Part shown: positions 14,898-23,410 of the stretch, one piece after another | Layout: every line of letters starts with the position of its first letter | Position numbering within the stretch: the stretch's first letter is position 1 | Origin: Deinococcus ruber | GTDB lineage: Bacteria; Deinococcota; Deinococci; Deinococcales; Deinococcaceae | Direction: 5' to 3' | Assembly: GCF_014648095.1 (NCBI RefSeq) | Contig: NZ_BMQL01000018.1 | Coordinates: forward strand, 1 to 64,000 | DNA: 64,000 nucleotides | Program-made: the position numbers and the translations under genes | Notes under the pieces: generated by a model | Told to the model about the DNA's origin: nothing | The model's input: the letters and a program-made list of their open reading frames with translations, nothing else | The model's database searches: none

Positions 14898-16049
14898 CCA
14901 TCCGCATGGCGCGGCGTCTATCGATGCCTCTTGCCAAGCTGACGCTCGCCGAGGCAGTGGTCGTCCTGAGTGCCCAGAGGAACGACGAAGCCATTTTGAT
15001 ACAGAGCGGTGTAGGCAGCAATGTCACCAGGGACCGTTTTCAGCAGGGCTGGCTGTGGGCCGGCAGCTGGCAGCTGGGTACGGTGCACAGGATCCAAGCC
15101 GCGCGGCACTGGAATCTTTGAGTGCCTCAACAGAACGTACAACGGCTCGGTTGTTTCCCGGCGGGCTTGGCACTCCGTGGCTGATGTCCGGGTAGCCGTG
15201 CCGGACGGTCAGCGCTGGGACAACCACGAGCACCGTCACTCGGCGCTCTTGTGTGCGACATCTCGGTCTCCACGCATCGTATCTGCGAACGCCCTTGGCG
15301 CCGCTTAAAGTCAACCCTGGAGCATGACGAGGATCCTGACGAAAGTACTTGGGCCTTTGGGAGAGCCGTGCTGAGAAATTGGAAGCGCGACGTATGCCTT
15401 GTCTCTCAATGTCACGGGCGTGACTGACGTCCTGGAGGTTGTTGAGGCAGTTGAATCTTGAGTTACACAACGTGCGCTGGTACGGTATTGCGGGCAATTT
15501 CTTGAGGGCGTTCAGGGCAGTTGGTGGGTTGCTGGGGGGCAGGCGCAGTGTACGGCACAGGTGGCTGCGGTGCCGAACCATGTGCATGGCGGGTGGGTCA
15601 GTCAGTGACGTTCTGAGAAGCGAGACGCAGTGGGCCGCTGCTGACGTGTTGTGAGCGGAGGGCTAACTGCAGGCGAGCCCTGTTCGGTCTTGTGAGCTTT
15701 AGATAACGTTTATCTATCGCAAATAATATGAGGTTTATATGAACCGCGTATAGTTTAGTGACTACTATTTCACACAAAGTAGCCACTCTTTATGTGTCCA
15801 GCTCACATTTTAGGAAGACGCTGACACATCTGAGACCGCTCATAATATGAGAAGTTGCTTAGAATGGGACAAATTCAGTAAGCCAAATCACACGAGTAAC
15901 CACTGGTCAAAGGCCCCCGCCCACCACTCTATAAAACACCACAACCAACCCTCGGCGAAGATTCTAAAAACATCGTCCAGTACGCAAATCGCATCTTTTC
16001 TCATCATGATCAACTCCACTCACGTGGAGCACGTCCCCCTCCAATTACG
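14898..16049. other. Long intergenic region, no recognised gene
   Basis: Several open frames on both strands (for example 14906-15121 plus and 15024-15587 minus) have no recognisable domain, no RBS and mixed composition; they may be decayed sequence. From about 15690 to 15850 the DNA becomes AT-rich and contains imperfect inverted repeats (AGTGACTAC/GTAGCCACT at 15749-15789, GTGAGC/GCTCAC further out), which could be the promoter or control region of the operon starting at 16050. Confidence 0.4.
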
Positions 16050-16061
16050 GTGACGGCAGTT

Positions 16062-17891
16062 ATGAGTCACCTGGTCCTCACCCCCAGCACCACCGGCCGC
16101 CTGCACAGGCCGAGCGGTCAGGGCGTCCGCCCTCACGATCAGGTGACGCCCTTCTCCACCCCCACTGCAGCTTCCACGCCCTGCAACCGCATCCTGCAGC
16201 GCCTCCGCGCCGCGACACGCGCGGAAACCACCAGCACCCTGCTCACCAGCCTCCGTGCCGAAGCGCCGATCATCAAAAAAACCATTCGGAACGCCCTTGA
16301 GGCAGGCCTCCTCGACGGCAGCATTACCCAAGTTGCCACCCTGTATTACTGCGCGACCCCCAACGTCCCAGCGATCCAGGCCGCGCATCTCGACGACCTG
16401 GCCGGCTACCTCCGTCACCACGGCAGCTGCACCCCCTGGCAGATCATCCGTGGCCTCGGTTGGCACCCCAGCCTGCTGACCGGGGTGCTGGACCACCCGC
16501 TGACCTCCACCCAAGTCCTGGTCCAGCGCACCACCAGCCGCGCTGTTCATCTGCACCTGGTCGATCAACCCGTCACTCTCCCTGCTCGCTCGATGCGTGC
16601 ACACAACGCCGCGACCACGCCCAGCGACACACCGACGGCAAAGACCGACGATCTGCCAGCGCGGCTGCTGGCCTACCTCCAGGCGCAGTCGCGAAATGGC
16701 GGCATGTACAAGGCGAGTGTCCGCATCGCGGCAAATGCCCTTGGAAGCGACGCCGCCCAGCTGCTTGCCCTCATCCCGACCCTCGCTGCCGCTGGAGCGC
16801 CGATCAGTCTTGAACTCGGCGCGATGCCATACGTGGTGTACAACAGCACCCTCCGCATCTACACGCCCGCCCCGGTGCAGTTGATGCCCGTTCGTCGTCC
16901 TGCGGCACGTCCGTCCCCCCGTCCGGTCCGGCGTGCACCCCAGCGCCGTCCCGTGGCACAGGCCCGCTCGCCGCGCCCCACCGTCCGCCCCGCTCGACTC
17001 CCGGCTCCTGTACGCACCAGCCCGCGTTCACCCCTGCGTCATACCACCCTGCTGCTGCACCGCCTCCAGCGCGCCGCTCACCGCCACCTCAGCCAGCACA
17101 CAACGCCCGTCCTGCGGCCCTGGGCTGTTCCAACGGTCTCCGCGCACTGGACGGTCCGTGGCCCGCCACGTCCCACCGCCCCACTGGAGGAGAACCATGA
17201 CCACATCCACGTCCACCCCGACGCAGGCCCCGGTACCTGCCCCCACCCCTCACGGTGCCAGCGTCTCCATGGCCCCGGTGCCTGTTCCCTCCGCCCTGGT
17301 CCGTCCCGCCGCGCCCCCCCCGTCCGAGGCCCCACCGCCAACCGACGCGCCCGCAACGAGCCAACCCGAGAAGAGCCGAGACCAGCGCCGCGCCACCAGA
17401 CCCCTGTACGACGACGTGTACATTACCCGCTTCGGCTTCGAGATCAACTACATCCACGTCCTCAAGGACGCGCGCCTGGATGCCACGGTCGGCAAGTACC
17501 ACACCCAGCCTCAGGGCGACGACTGGATCGTCGAGGCCCTGCTAGAAGCCACGCGGCTGTGCCGCACCCGCAGCGTCATCCGCATCCACACCACCGAAAC
17601 CGAACTCGCCGACACGCTTCGCGGCTTCCGGCAGCAGGACTCCGCCCGCTTCTCCGAGCTGCGCCGCGTCCTGGGCAGCAGCGGCAAAAGCTTCCAGCTG
17701 GCCCGCCCGGAGCGCGAAACCCCCATGTGGCGCGAACTGATGCGCCTGATGAAAGGTGGGCAGATGCTCACGCCCAGTCCGCTGGTGACGTACATGGTGC
17801 ACACGGCGGCCATTACGGACTACGAACAGGTGTACTGCGGCGTGGTGATGGTTGGACTGGGCAGCATTGTGGTGCATGCTCGGAAGAGTGA
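16062..17891 (+). CDS. Putative DNA-binding protein; 3' end uncertain
   Basis: The N-terminal 290 residues look real: two helical, winged-helix-like segments (about 40-95 and 115-165) and a third around 205-250, then an Arg/Pro-rich tail. The frame has no stop until 17891, far inside the next gene, whose RBS and ATG (17197) are strong. Beyond about 17190 this frame is only a shadow, so the true end is probably before it and a frameshift (real or sequencing) is likely. ATG 16062 is chosen over GTG 16050; neither has a clear RBS. It is the first gene of the primase-SSB operon. Function unknown. Confidence 0.5.
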   Translation: MSHLVLTPSTTGRLHRPSGQGVRPHDQVTPFSTPTAASTPCNRILQRLRAATRAETTSTLLTSLRAEAPIIKKTIRNALEAGLLDGSITQVATLYYCATPNVPAIQAAHLDDLAGYLRHHGSCTPWQIIRGLGWHPSLLTGVLDHPLTSTQVLVQRTTSRAVHLHLVDQPVTLPARSMRAHNAATTPSDTPTAKTDDLPARLLAYLQAQSRNGGMYKASVRIAANALGSDAAQLLALIPTLAAAGAPISLELGAMPYVVYNSTLRIYTPAPVQLMPVRRPAARPSPRPVRRAPQRRPVAQARSPRPTVRPARLPAPVRTSPRSPLRHTTLLLHRLQRAAHRHLSQHTTPVLRPWAVPTVSAHWTVRGPPRPTAPLEENHDHIHVHPDAGPGTCPHPSRCQRLHGPGACSLRPGPSRRAPPVRGPTANRRARNEPTREEPRPAPRHQTPVRRRVHYPLRLRDQLHPRPQGRAPGCHGRQVPHPASGRRLDRRGPARSHAAVPHPQRHPHPHHRNRTRRHASRLPAAGLRPLLRAAPRPGQQRQKLPAGPPGARNPHVARTDAPDERWADAHAQSAGDVHGAHGGHYGLRTGVLRRGDGWTGQHCGACSEE

Positions 17892-18201
17892 CGGTGATGA
17901 TCTGGTCGACGCCGAGCTGGAAATGATGCAGTGGGTGATTGAAAACGCGGGCGGCGGTGGGCGGATTGACGTGCATCACGCGTCCGACGGTGCACGGCGC
18001 ATCTGGGAGCAGGCCGCGCACCTCGCGTCACAGACCGGAAGCGACGACCTGGGCCGGGCAGGCTCACGGCTGAGGGCTCTGATGCGGGAGGCGCTGCGGG
18101 TTCGCACCACCATCAGTCCAGCGAGAGCACCGAACGAGATTCTGGACCGCTTTGCGAAAGCAGCGGCCGCGACCTGCTGGATCGGCACCAACGTGTTGTG
18201 A
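17197..18201 (+). CDS. Hypothetical protein, possibly with RNase H-like folds
   Basis: 334 residues. The first 65 are Pro/Ala/Thr-rich and disordered; the rest is well-composed alpha/beta protein. Two stretches (YITRFGFEINYIHVLKDAR to VIRIHT, and VYCGVVMVGLGSIVVHARK to RIDVHHASD) share a strand-strand-helix-strand layout recalling RNase H-like folds, but acidic catalytic residues are not convincingly placed, so this is tentative. A textbook GGAGGAG precedes ATG 17197 by 7 nt. The stop overlaps the start of the next gene (TGATG), indicating coupling. Likely part of a plasmid replication or maintenance operon. Confidence 0.7.
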   Translation: MTTSTSTPTQAPVPAPTPHGASVSMAPVPVPSALVRPAAPPPSEAPPPTDAPATSQPEKSRDQRRATRPLYDDVYITRFGFEINYIHVLKDARLDATVGKYHTQPQGDDWIVEALLEATRLCRTRSVIRIHTTETELADTLRGFRQQDSARFSELRRVLGSSGKSFQLARPERETPMWRELMRLMKGGQMLTPSPLVTYMVHTAAITDYEQVYCGVVMVGLGSIVVHARKSDGDDLVDAELEMMQWVIENAGGGGRIDVHHASDGARRIWEQAAHLASQTGSDDLGRAGSRLRALMREALRVRTTISPARAPNEILDRFAKAAAATCWIGTNVL

Positions 18202-19079
18202 TGCACGCCGCCCTTCAGGACTATCAGCGTGGCGGTCTGCTGCCAGACGCACTGCTGGACACCCTCACGCACGACCTGCAGGGGGGCGGGAGTCTGATCA
18301 ACCATCTGCAGCGGCATCTCGGACCTGACCTTGAAGCGTTGTGGGAACGCATCGCGCTCAAGGCCGGACGCGAGTTCATCGCCACGCCGTCTGAAGCGGG
18401 ACCGCTCGACGTGGGACTGCTCACCGTGCAGGACGCCCACGACTACCTGGTGGTGCCGCGCGTGCGCAAGTTCCTGACCATTCATCTGATCACCCCCGAT
18501 CCGTTTGCCCGCTTGTCGGACTATCAGCCGCTTCGGGCGCAGTACAACAACGCTGAGCAGTCTGGGGGGCTGATGCAGATTCGTCTGGATATCGCGCCAC
18601 CCGAGACGTTCCGAGAGTTGTTCGCCCTTGCGTATCCAGGCGCGAGAGCGCACTACCGGGATGCGGCCGATGCGGGGGTGCTGGCGTCGCTCCTTCCCCG
18701 CCGGACCCAGCAGGAACAGCACGTCAAGCCGACCCCTGAGGAAGCGGCGCGCGCCGCCGCCCTGTTCACGGGACTGCCGTATCTCGATCCCGTGCTCGAT
18801 CCTCCCCACGAAGCCGTGGTGGAGGCCTTTCCCCTGGAGGCTTTCACTACCCGGCGCTTGTACCCACATCACCACGACGAGCGTGGGCGGTTGGTGGTGC
18901 TGGGTAGTGTGCAGCGACTGGACGACCTGGACGCTGAACTGCAACGGCTGCACACCCACCTTGCGCTTCTCCAAGACGCGTTCAGAAGCGACATGACGCT
19001 TGCACTCACCAGTTCACGCCGTTTGGTGCAGCTGTTCAAATTCCATTCCGGAGGTTCCCATGTCCATCTTGACTCTTGA
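18201..19079 (+). CDS. Hypothetical protein of the primase operon
   Basis: A 292-residue soluble, mostly helical protein with no recognised family, signal peptide or membrane helix. ATG 18201 shares its A with the TGA of the preceding gene. Its 3' end overlaps the next start at 19060 by 20 nt. The tight coupling with the primase-polymerase and neighbours implies a common function, probably DNA replication or transfer. Confidence 0.7.
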   Translation: MHAALQDYQRGGLLPDALLDTLTHDLQGGGSLINHLQRHLGPDLEALWERIALKAGREFIATPSEAGPLDVGLLTVQDAHDYLVVPRVRKFLTIHLITPDPFARLSDYQPLRAQYNNAEQSGGLMQIRLDIAPPETFRELFALAYPGARAHYRDAADAGVLASLLPRRTQQEQHVKPTPEEAARAAALFTGLPYLDPVLDPPHEAVVEAFPLEAFTTRRLYPHHHDERGRLVVLGSVQRLDDLDAELQRLHTHLALLQDAFRSDMTLALTSSRRLVQLFKFHSGGSHVHLDS

Positions 19080-19503
19080 TCACAAGCAGACCCTCGACCC
19101 GGTGCTGCATCCCCTTTTTCTGCGGTTGGTCGAACAGCAGCTCAGCACGGGCACCCTGCGTGGTCTCCCGGTATTGAGCGACGGCCAGCAGATGGAATAT
19201 GTGCTGTTCGATGAGGATGCCACACACAGCTGGCTGACCAGTACCAGCGAGCAGCTTAAAGGCCTGCTGAGTAAATCTGCGGAGGCGATCAGTATCGACC
19301 CGCGCCTGCTGGATGCGCCGCTCATGGAAGCGATCTGGAAGATCCGTCAGGGCAGCCGGGCCGGTACTCCAAAGGCCAAACCTGCCAAGGACAAGGCGAG
19401 TCCGGTCAAGGCGAGCGCGGTCAAGGAACCGGGCTCCCCACCCGTGCAGCCGGATGCTGCGGCTGCACCTTCCGGGGGGCAGGCGAGTGACGCCGCTGAT
19501 TGA
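19060..19503 (+). CDS. Hypothetical protein with Lys/Ala/Pro-rich tail
   Basis: 147 residues: a folded N-terminal part (1-100) and a low-complexity tail with KAKPAKDKASPVKASAVKE-type repeats resembling histone-like or DNA-binding tails. GGAGG stands 5 nt before ATG 19060. It overlaps both neighbours, so it is translated as part of the operon. Role unknown; it could be an accessory factor of the primase encoded next. Confidence 0.7.
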   Translation: MSILTLDHKQTLDPVLHPLFLRLVEQQLSTGTLRGLPVLSDGQQMEYVLFDEDATHSWLTSTSEQLKGLLSKSAEAISIDPRLLDAPLMEAIWKIRQGSRAGTPKAKPAKDKASPVKASAVKEPGSPPVQPDAAAAPSGGQASDAAD

Positions 19504-20662
19504 GGAGGCGTTGGCGTGCCTCCAGCGCGGCTGGAGTGTGTTGCCGATCCACGCGGGGACGCAGTACGACAAACACCCACACAGCCGTGCGCTGATCGAA
19601 ACGGGCTACAGCCGGGTCGATGACGAAGGCACGCTGCATGCCACCTGGAAACCGTTGCAGGTGACCCCCCCAACCGAAGTGCAGGTACGGGCGTGGTTTC
19701 GTGAGTCGGCCCAGAAAGGACTGGCGCTGGTCACTGGTCAGGTGAGTGGTCGGATCGTGCTGGACTTCGACGGCCCAGCCGGGTGCGACTTCGCCCACGC
19801 GCTTGGGATTCGTCCACATGTCCGCACGGGTGGGGGTGGCTACCACTGGCACCTGCAGGCCCCTGGGTGGCCAGTGCGGAATGTGGTCGGAAAAGTGACG
19901 AGCGGGGCACCTGATTGTGTCGATGTGCGGGGGGATGGCGGGAATGCCGTGCTGCCCCCGACCCAGACGCGCAAGGGGCCGTATGTGTATCTGCGTGATC
20001 CAGTGGAGCTGGACACGCTGGAGCAAGTGCCAGTGGCCCTCCGAGAAGCGTTGGGGTTGGTGGCCCCGGTGACCGTGCCGGTGAGCGTTCCGACCGTGCC
20101 ACTCCCGAGGGGGGACGAGCGCTACCCTTCAGAACGCCTCCTCGACTGGGCGGTGCAGAAGGTGCACAGTGGCGAGTTGGGTGGCCGGAACGACGTGGGC
20201 TATCGCCTGGCGTGGGCGCTGTTCAACAATGGCTATTCGCCGGATGAAGTGCGGCGAGTGGGCGACACGTATGTGGCGCTGGTGGGGCAGTTGACGCGGC
20301 CTGCGTACACGCGGGATGAGTTCCTGGCGAGTGTCCGGAGCGCGTGGAATGCACCGCGTGGGGAGGCCTGGGGCAGCGCACGGGAGGAGGTGGTGCAGCG
20401 GCCGCGGAGCAGTGCGGAGGCGCTCGAAGAGATCTTTCATCAATTGGCGCCGGAGGAGCAGCTGCGTGCGGCGGCGCTGCTCGCGGGCGAGTGGGCGGCG
20501 CAGCAGCGCGGTCTGGACGACACGGTTCGGTATTTGCGTCTGATTGGGCATGGCGAGGCGGTCCGCACGGCGCGGCAGGCGTTCCTGGCGCATGAACGCG
20601 GGCAGTCGGTGGATGGCACGTTGGCGGGCTTCTTGAGTGCCCGACGGGTGCGGTATGGATAA
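19487..20662 (+). CDS. Bifunctional DNA primase/polymerase (Prim-Pol)
   Basis: A 391-residue protein. The N-terminal 200 residues match the Prim-Pol (AEP) domain: GWSVLPIHAGTQYDKHPHSR at the start, the hhhDxD motif in IVLDFDG, the sxH-type motif in GGGGYHWHL, and VDVRGDGGNAVLPP. The C-terminal part (about 240-391) is helical and may be a PriCT-type or helicase-contacting domain. Such proteins prime and copy plasmid DNA independently of host primase. The start is GTG 19487, overlapping the preceding stop by 17 nt, with a G-rich RBS. Confidence 0.85.
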   Translation: MTPLIEEALACLQRGWSVLPIHAGTQYDKHPHSRALIETGYSRVDDEGTLHATWKPLQVTPPTEVQVRAWFRESAQKGLALVTGQVSGRIVLDFDGPAGCDFAHALGIRPHVRTGGGGYHWHLQAPGWPVRNVVGKVTSGAPDCVDVRGDGGNAVLPPTQTRKGPYVYLRDPVELDTLEQVPVALREALGLVAPVTVPVSVPTVPLPRGDERYPSERLLDWAVQKVHSGELGGRNDVGYRLAWALFNNGYSPDEVRRVGDTYVALVGQLTRPAYTRDEFLASVRSAWNAPRGEAWGSAREEVVQRPRSSAEALEEIFHQLAPEEQLRAAALLAGEWAAQQRGLDDTVRYLRLIGHGEAVRTARQAFLAHERGQSVDGTLAGFLSARRVRYG

Positions 20663-21063
20663 TGCACTACGTTCTCAACAGAATAATGGGGCGTATTCTG
20701 GAAGTGATCCGAGGCACCGCGCAGAGGACTTGACGATGACACATCCGACCCGGCACACTACTGACAGCGTCACCCACGGCCATTGTGCCGACTGCGATCC
20801 AACCGGATTGCCCCCCGTTGCGACAACCCCACCCGCTCCTGTGCGAGCAATGCCTCCAAAGGGGCAGGTGAGGTTGTCGCGTTTCCGTTCCAGAGTTGTG
20901 TTCCCTGTGGGCTGCGTTGAGTCGCCCCGGTACGTCCGAAAGCGTACCGGGGCCACCCGAGACGCACTCAGCTTCTGTAGACCGGCCTAAGCCCTTCCCT
21001 CACCGCAGGGAAGGCCACCGGCCCCCTGCACAAAGCCCACTTCCCAGTGGCAAGGAGCACACC
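20663..21063. other. Leader region of ssb
   Basis: No gene. The region contains a structured element at 20817-20890 (also found at 27700-27776), a strong hairpin (GCCCCGGTACG/CGTACCGGGGC near 20920-20955) and a hairpin CCTTCCCT/AGGGAAGG near 20992-21015, all upstream of the ssb RBS. This suggests RNA-level control of ssb. Confidence 0.5.
20817..20890 (+). ncRNA. Structured RNA element, copy 1 (upstream of ssb)
   Basis: The outer stem GACAACCCCACC / GGTGAGGTTGTC encloses CCTGTGCGAGCA and an inner hairpin TGCCTCC aaa GGGGCA. Copy 2 at 27700 keeps the stem and the CCTGTGCGnGCA loop but has a different inner hairpin (GCCTC/GAGGC), i.e. paired substitutions. Function unknown. Confidence 0.5.
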
Positions 21064-21957
21064 ATGGCACGAGGCATGAACCACATCTACCTGATCGGCG
21101 TCCTCGCACGTGACCCCGAACTGCGCTACACCCCCAGCGGTGTTGCCGTGTACGAGGCCACCATCGCAGGCGAAGATCACCTCGCAGGCGCAGACGGCAA
21201 ACAGCGTCAGCTGCCCTGGTATCACCGCGTCAGCATCCTGGGCAAACCCGCCGAATGGCAGTCCGAACGCAATCTGGTCGCCGGCGACGCGGTTCTGGTC
21301 GAAGGCACGCTGGATTACAGCAGTTGGGACGCACCGGAAGGTGGCAAGCGCAGCATGGTGAAGGTCAAGGCCCTGCGGATGGAACAGCTCAGCACCCAGC
21401 CCGAAACCACGCAGGATGCCGGTGGCGGCGTTCGCATGAACGGCGGCATGAATCAGGTGATGGTGGTGGGGAATCTGACCCGCGACCCGGACCTGCGCTA
21501 CACGCCCGCCGGAGATGCTGTGCTCGGTCTGTCGCTGGCAGTGAACGAAACCTGGAAGGATCGTCAGGGCCAGCCGCAGGAGAAAGTGCACTGGCTGGAC
21601 GTAACCCTCTGGCGTGACCTCGCCGAAGCGGCCAAGGATTTCCACAAAGGAGACCCGGTTTTGGTTGCTGGCCGTCTGACCAACGAAAGTTGGACGGACA
21701 AAGACGGCAACAAGCGCAACACCACCAAGATCGAAGCCAACCGCTTCGAGGTCCTCAGCCGAGGCACCCCGAGCGGTACTTCCCCCACCGCTGCCCCCGC
21801 AGCGCAGCGTGAACCCGTCGCGGCCGCCGCGCCCGGTGCTCGCCCCACCTCCAATCGTGCGGCCCGTCCCGCGCCGTCCAAACCTGCCCGTTCCGGCGGT
21901 CTGGACATCGATGAGGGTCTGCAGGACTTCCCCCCGGAAGAAGATCTCCCCTTTTAA
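21064..21957 (+). CDS. ssb: Single-stranded DNA-binding protein, two OB folds
   Basis: A 297-residue SSB of Deinococcus-Thermus type with two OB folds in one chain: domain 1 from MNHIYLIGVLARDPELRYTP (residues 5-115) and domain 2 from MNQVMVVGNLTRDPDLRYTP (residues 128-235), then a Pro/Ala-rich linker and an acidic tip ending DFPPEEDLPF that recruits partner proteins. It works as a homodimer with four OB folds. Plasmid copies usually protect transferred or replicating strands. AAGGAG lies 7 nt before ATG 21064. The long structured leader separates it from the Prim-Pol gene. A terminator follows at 22039. Confidence 0.95.
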   Translation: MARGMNHIYLIGVLARDPELRYTPSGVAVYEATIAGEDHLAGADGKQRQLPWYHRVSILGKPAEWQSERNLVAGDAVLVEGTLDYSSWDAPEGGKRSMVKVKALRMEQLSTQPETTQDAGGGVRMNGGMNQVMVVGNLTRDPDLRYTPAGDAVLGLSLAVNETWKDRQGQPQEKVHWLDVTLWRDLAEAAKDFHKGDPVLVAGRLTNESWTDKDGNKRNTTKIEANRFEVLSRGTPSGTSPTAAPAAQREPVAAAAPGARPTSNRAARPAPSKPARSGGLDIDEGLQDFPPEEDLPF

Positions 21958-22038
21958 GCCTCTGTTGCCGCAGGCGTGCGTTGTCGAGTGACGTTCTGTC
22001 CTCTGATGTCCGTCTGACAGCCTTTCCCCGGCTGGAAG

Positions 22039-22076
22039 AACTCCGATTGACCTTGTGTCTCGGAGTTTTCTTTTTG
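22039..22076 (+). terminator. Terminator after ssb
   Basis: AACTCCGA / TCGGAGTT stem with a 13-nt loop, followed by TTTTCTTTTT. It is one of three related terminators (also 27601 and 32224) that share the loop sequence GAC(C)TT and GTC. Confidence 0.85.
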
Positions 22077-22106
22077 CCAACATGCCCAATCCAGGAGAAC
22101 TCGCCC

Positions 22107-22289
22107 ATGTACCATCTCCCGATGTCTGTGACGGTCATTATCCGCGAAGATGGTTCGATTCAGCTGCCACAAGAAATCCGTGACGCCTGAACGCTCACGC
22201 CAGGAACGGAGGTCGAGTTGGAACTTGAGGACCAGCAACTCGACCTCACGCGGAAACCCTAGCCTAGCTTCCATACGCTCGTTGGCACG
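22107..22289 (+). pseudogene. Remnant of an AbrB/VapB-type antitoxin gene
   Basis: ATG 22107 follows AGGAGA by 7 nt and encodes a SpoVT/AbrB-like swapped-hairpin start (VTVIIREDGSIQLPQEIRDA), then an in-frame TGA at 22188-22190. Past the stop the same frame continues as TLTPGTEVELELEDQQLDLT, the second half of such a domain. The nonsense change splits the antitoxin. Confidence 0.6.
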
Positions 22290-22417
22290 TTTCCTCTTCC
22301 AGATGGTCTCGATGCGGTCACCTTCGTCGAGCAGATGCGCGGAACGCCGGAGGAACGCGAAGCCTTGCATGCTGGCCCTCCGCATCCCAACGTCACGTAC
22401 ATCGGGAAGCGAAAGCC

Positions 22418-22477
22418 ATGACGGCCATCTCACTCGACACCAACGTTATCCTCAGTCGCTGGAACAACGAAGAGTAG
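22418..22477 (+). pseudogene. Truncated PIN-domain toxin fragment
   Basis: ATG 22418 encodes MTAISLDTNVILSRWNNEE and then TAG. SLDTNVIL is the first catalytic Asp motif of PIN-domain (VapC) ribonucleases; the rest of the domain is not readable in any frame to 22650. With the broken antitoxin upstream it is the remains of a VapBC module. Confidence 0.55.
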
Positions 22478-22660
22478 GCACAGGATGTAGTGAAGGGTAA
22501 GAGGACCAGCGATGAGCCAGTGAAAGCAGCGGAAAGACAGGCGATTGAGGTGCGAGCGGCACTCGTTGCTTTCCGGTCCATACTGCTCCGCTCGTGGAGT
22601 TCACAGTCGATCTGCGACACGTCCCAGAGGAGGGAACACCGCATTTGATACGGTGACGTC

Positions 22661-22990
22661 ATGTTGCGCTCTCTGGGATTGTTTGCGCTGGCAGCCCTCG
22701 CAGAAATCGGGGGCGGCTATCTCATGTGGCTGTGGCTGCGAGAGGGGTATGCGCTGTGGATGGGCCTGTTGGGGGCTGTGATTCTGGTGGGCTACGGCAT
22801 TCTTCCGACACTTCAGCCGGCCTCCTTCGATTTTGCTCGGACCTATGCGGCCTATGGTGGCCTGTTTATCGTATGTTCACTGCTGTGGGGACAACTGATC
22901 GAGCGCCGCTCACCCGATGCGCCCAGTGTCTGGGGAGCGCTTCTGGCGCTGATTGGAGCGCTCGTCATCGCGTACTGGCCCAGGGCCTGA
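22661..22990 (+). CDS. YnfA/UPF0060 family small membrane protein
   Basis: A 109-residue protein with four membrane helices and clear YnfA-family signatures (FALAALAEIGGGYLMWLWL near the N-terminus, RTYAAYGGLFI in the middle, GALLALIGALVIAYWPR at the end). The family resembles small multidrug-resistance transporters, but its physiological substrate is uncertain. Length is normal and the gene looks intact. TACGGT lies 6 nt before ATG 22661, consistent with a leaderless promoter; no RBS is seen. It follows the VapBC remnant and precedes a MITE, in a region of general decay. Confidence 0.9.
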   Translation: MLRSLGLFALAALAEIGGGYLMWLWLREGYALWMGLLGAVILVGYGILPTLQPASFDFARTYAAYGGLFIVCSLLWGQLIERRSPDAPSVWGALLALIGALVIAYWPRA

Positions 22991-23410
22991 GCAGAGCAGG
23001 AAGCCGCCGCTTCCCGGCAAATACTGGAGAGAAGGGGCAGAGAAGCAGGCAACCCTGACAGGCGTTCGCGTGCATCTATTGATCCCTGCATACGTTGGGA
23101 ACAGGTGATTGGGGTATACCCCCACGGTGGCAGCCAACCGCCCCCCTCAGGATCTGTAGGCAAGGTGTCCCGAATTTACGCAGGGATCAATAGTGGCCGA
23201 GGTGCCGCAACCGGGCGAGCAGGCTCACCGACGGCTCGGCGGTTGGCTTACGGGTTTCCTTCCTGATGGAAAGCAACGTCAGAGCGCACTGTTGCGACGA
23301 AATGAACGACAGAGGAGAACGCCTTGAATTCCGAGCATGCAGGGCAGCCACTCTGGAGAATGGGGCCGATGCTGCCATACTCGGTTAGTCTTGCCGCCGC
23401 GGTAGCACAC
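22991..23410. other. Decayed intergenic region with a MITE
   Basis: Apart from the 112-bp inverted-repeat element at 23079-23190 nothing is recognised. A minus-strand open frame at 23187-23378 has no domain I know and may be a remnant. Confidence 0.5.
23079..23190. mobile_element. MITE related to the IS630-type element
   Basis: A 112-bp element bounded by TA duplications (23077-23078 and 23191-23192). Inverted ends begin TTGATCCCTGC on both sides and match the ends of the IS630-type copies at 58133 and 62387 (TTGATACCTGCATAAGTTGG). It has no coding capacity, so it is probably mobilised by the IS630 transposase. Confidence 0.75.

Noticed and set aside
15024..15587. Minus-strand 187-codon frame as a possible transposase remnant
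   Set aside because: No recognisable DDE, HTH or IS-end signal; left as unassigned sequence.
20968..22089. Minus-strand frame of 373 codons
   Set aside because: Shadow of ssb; composition (many His/Gln/Arg) is typical of antisense of GC-rich genes.
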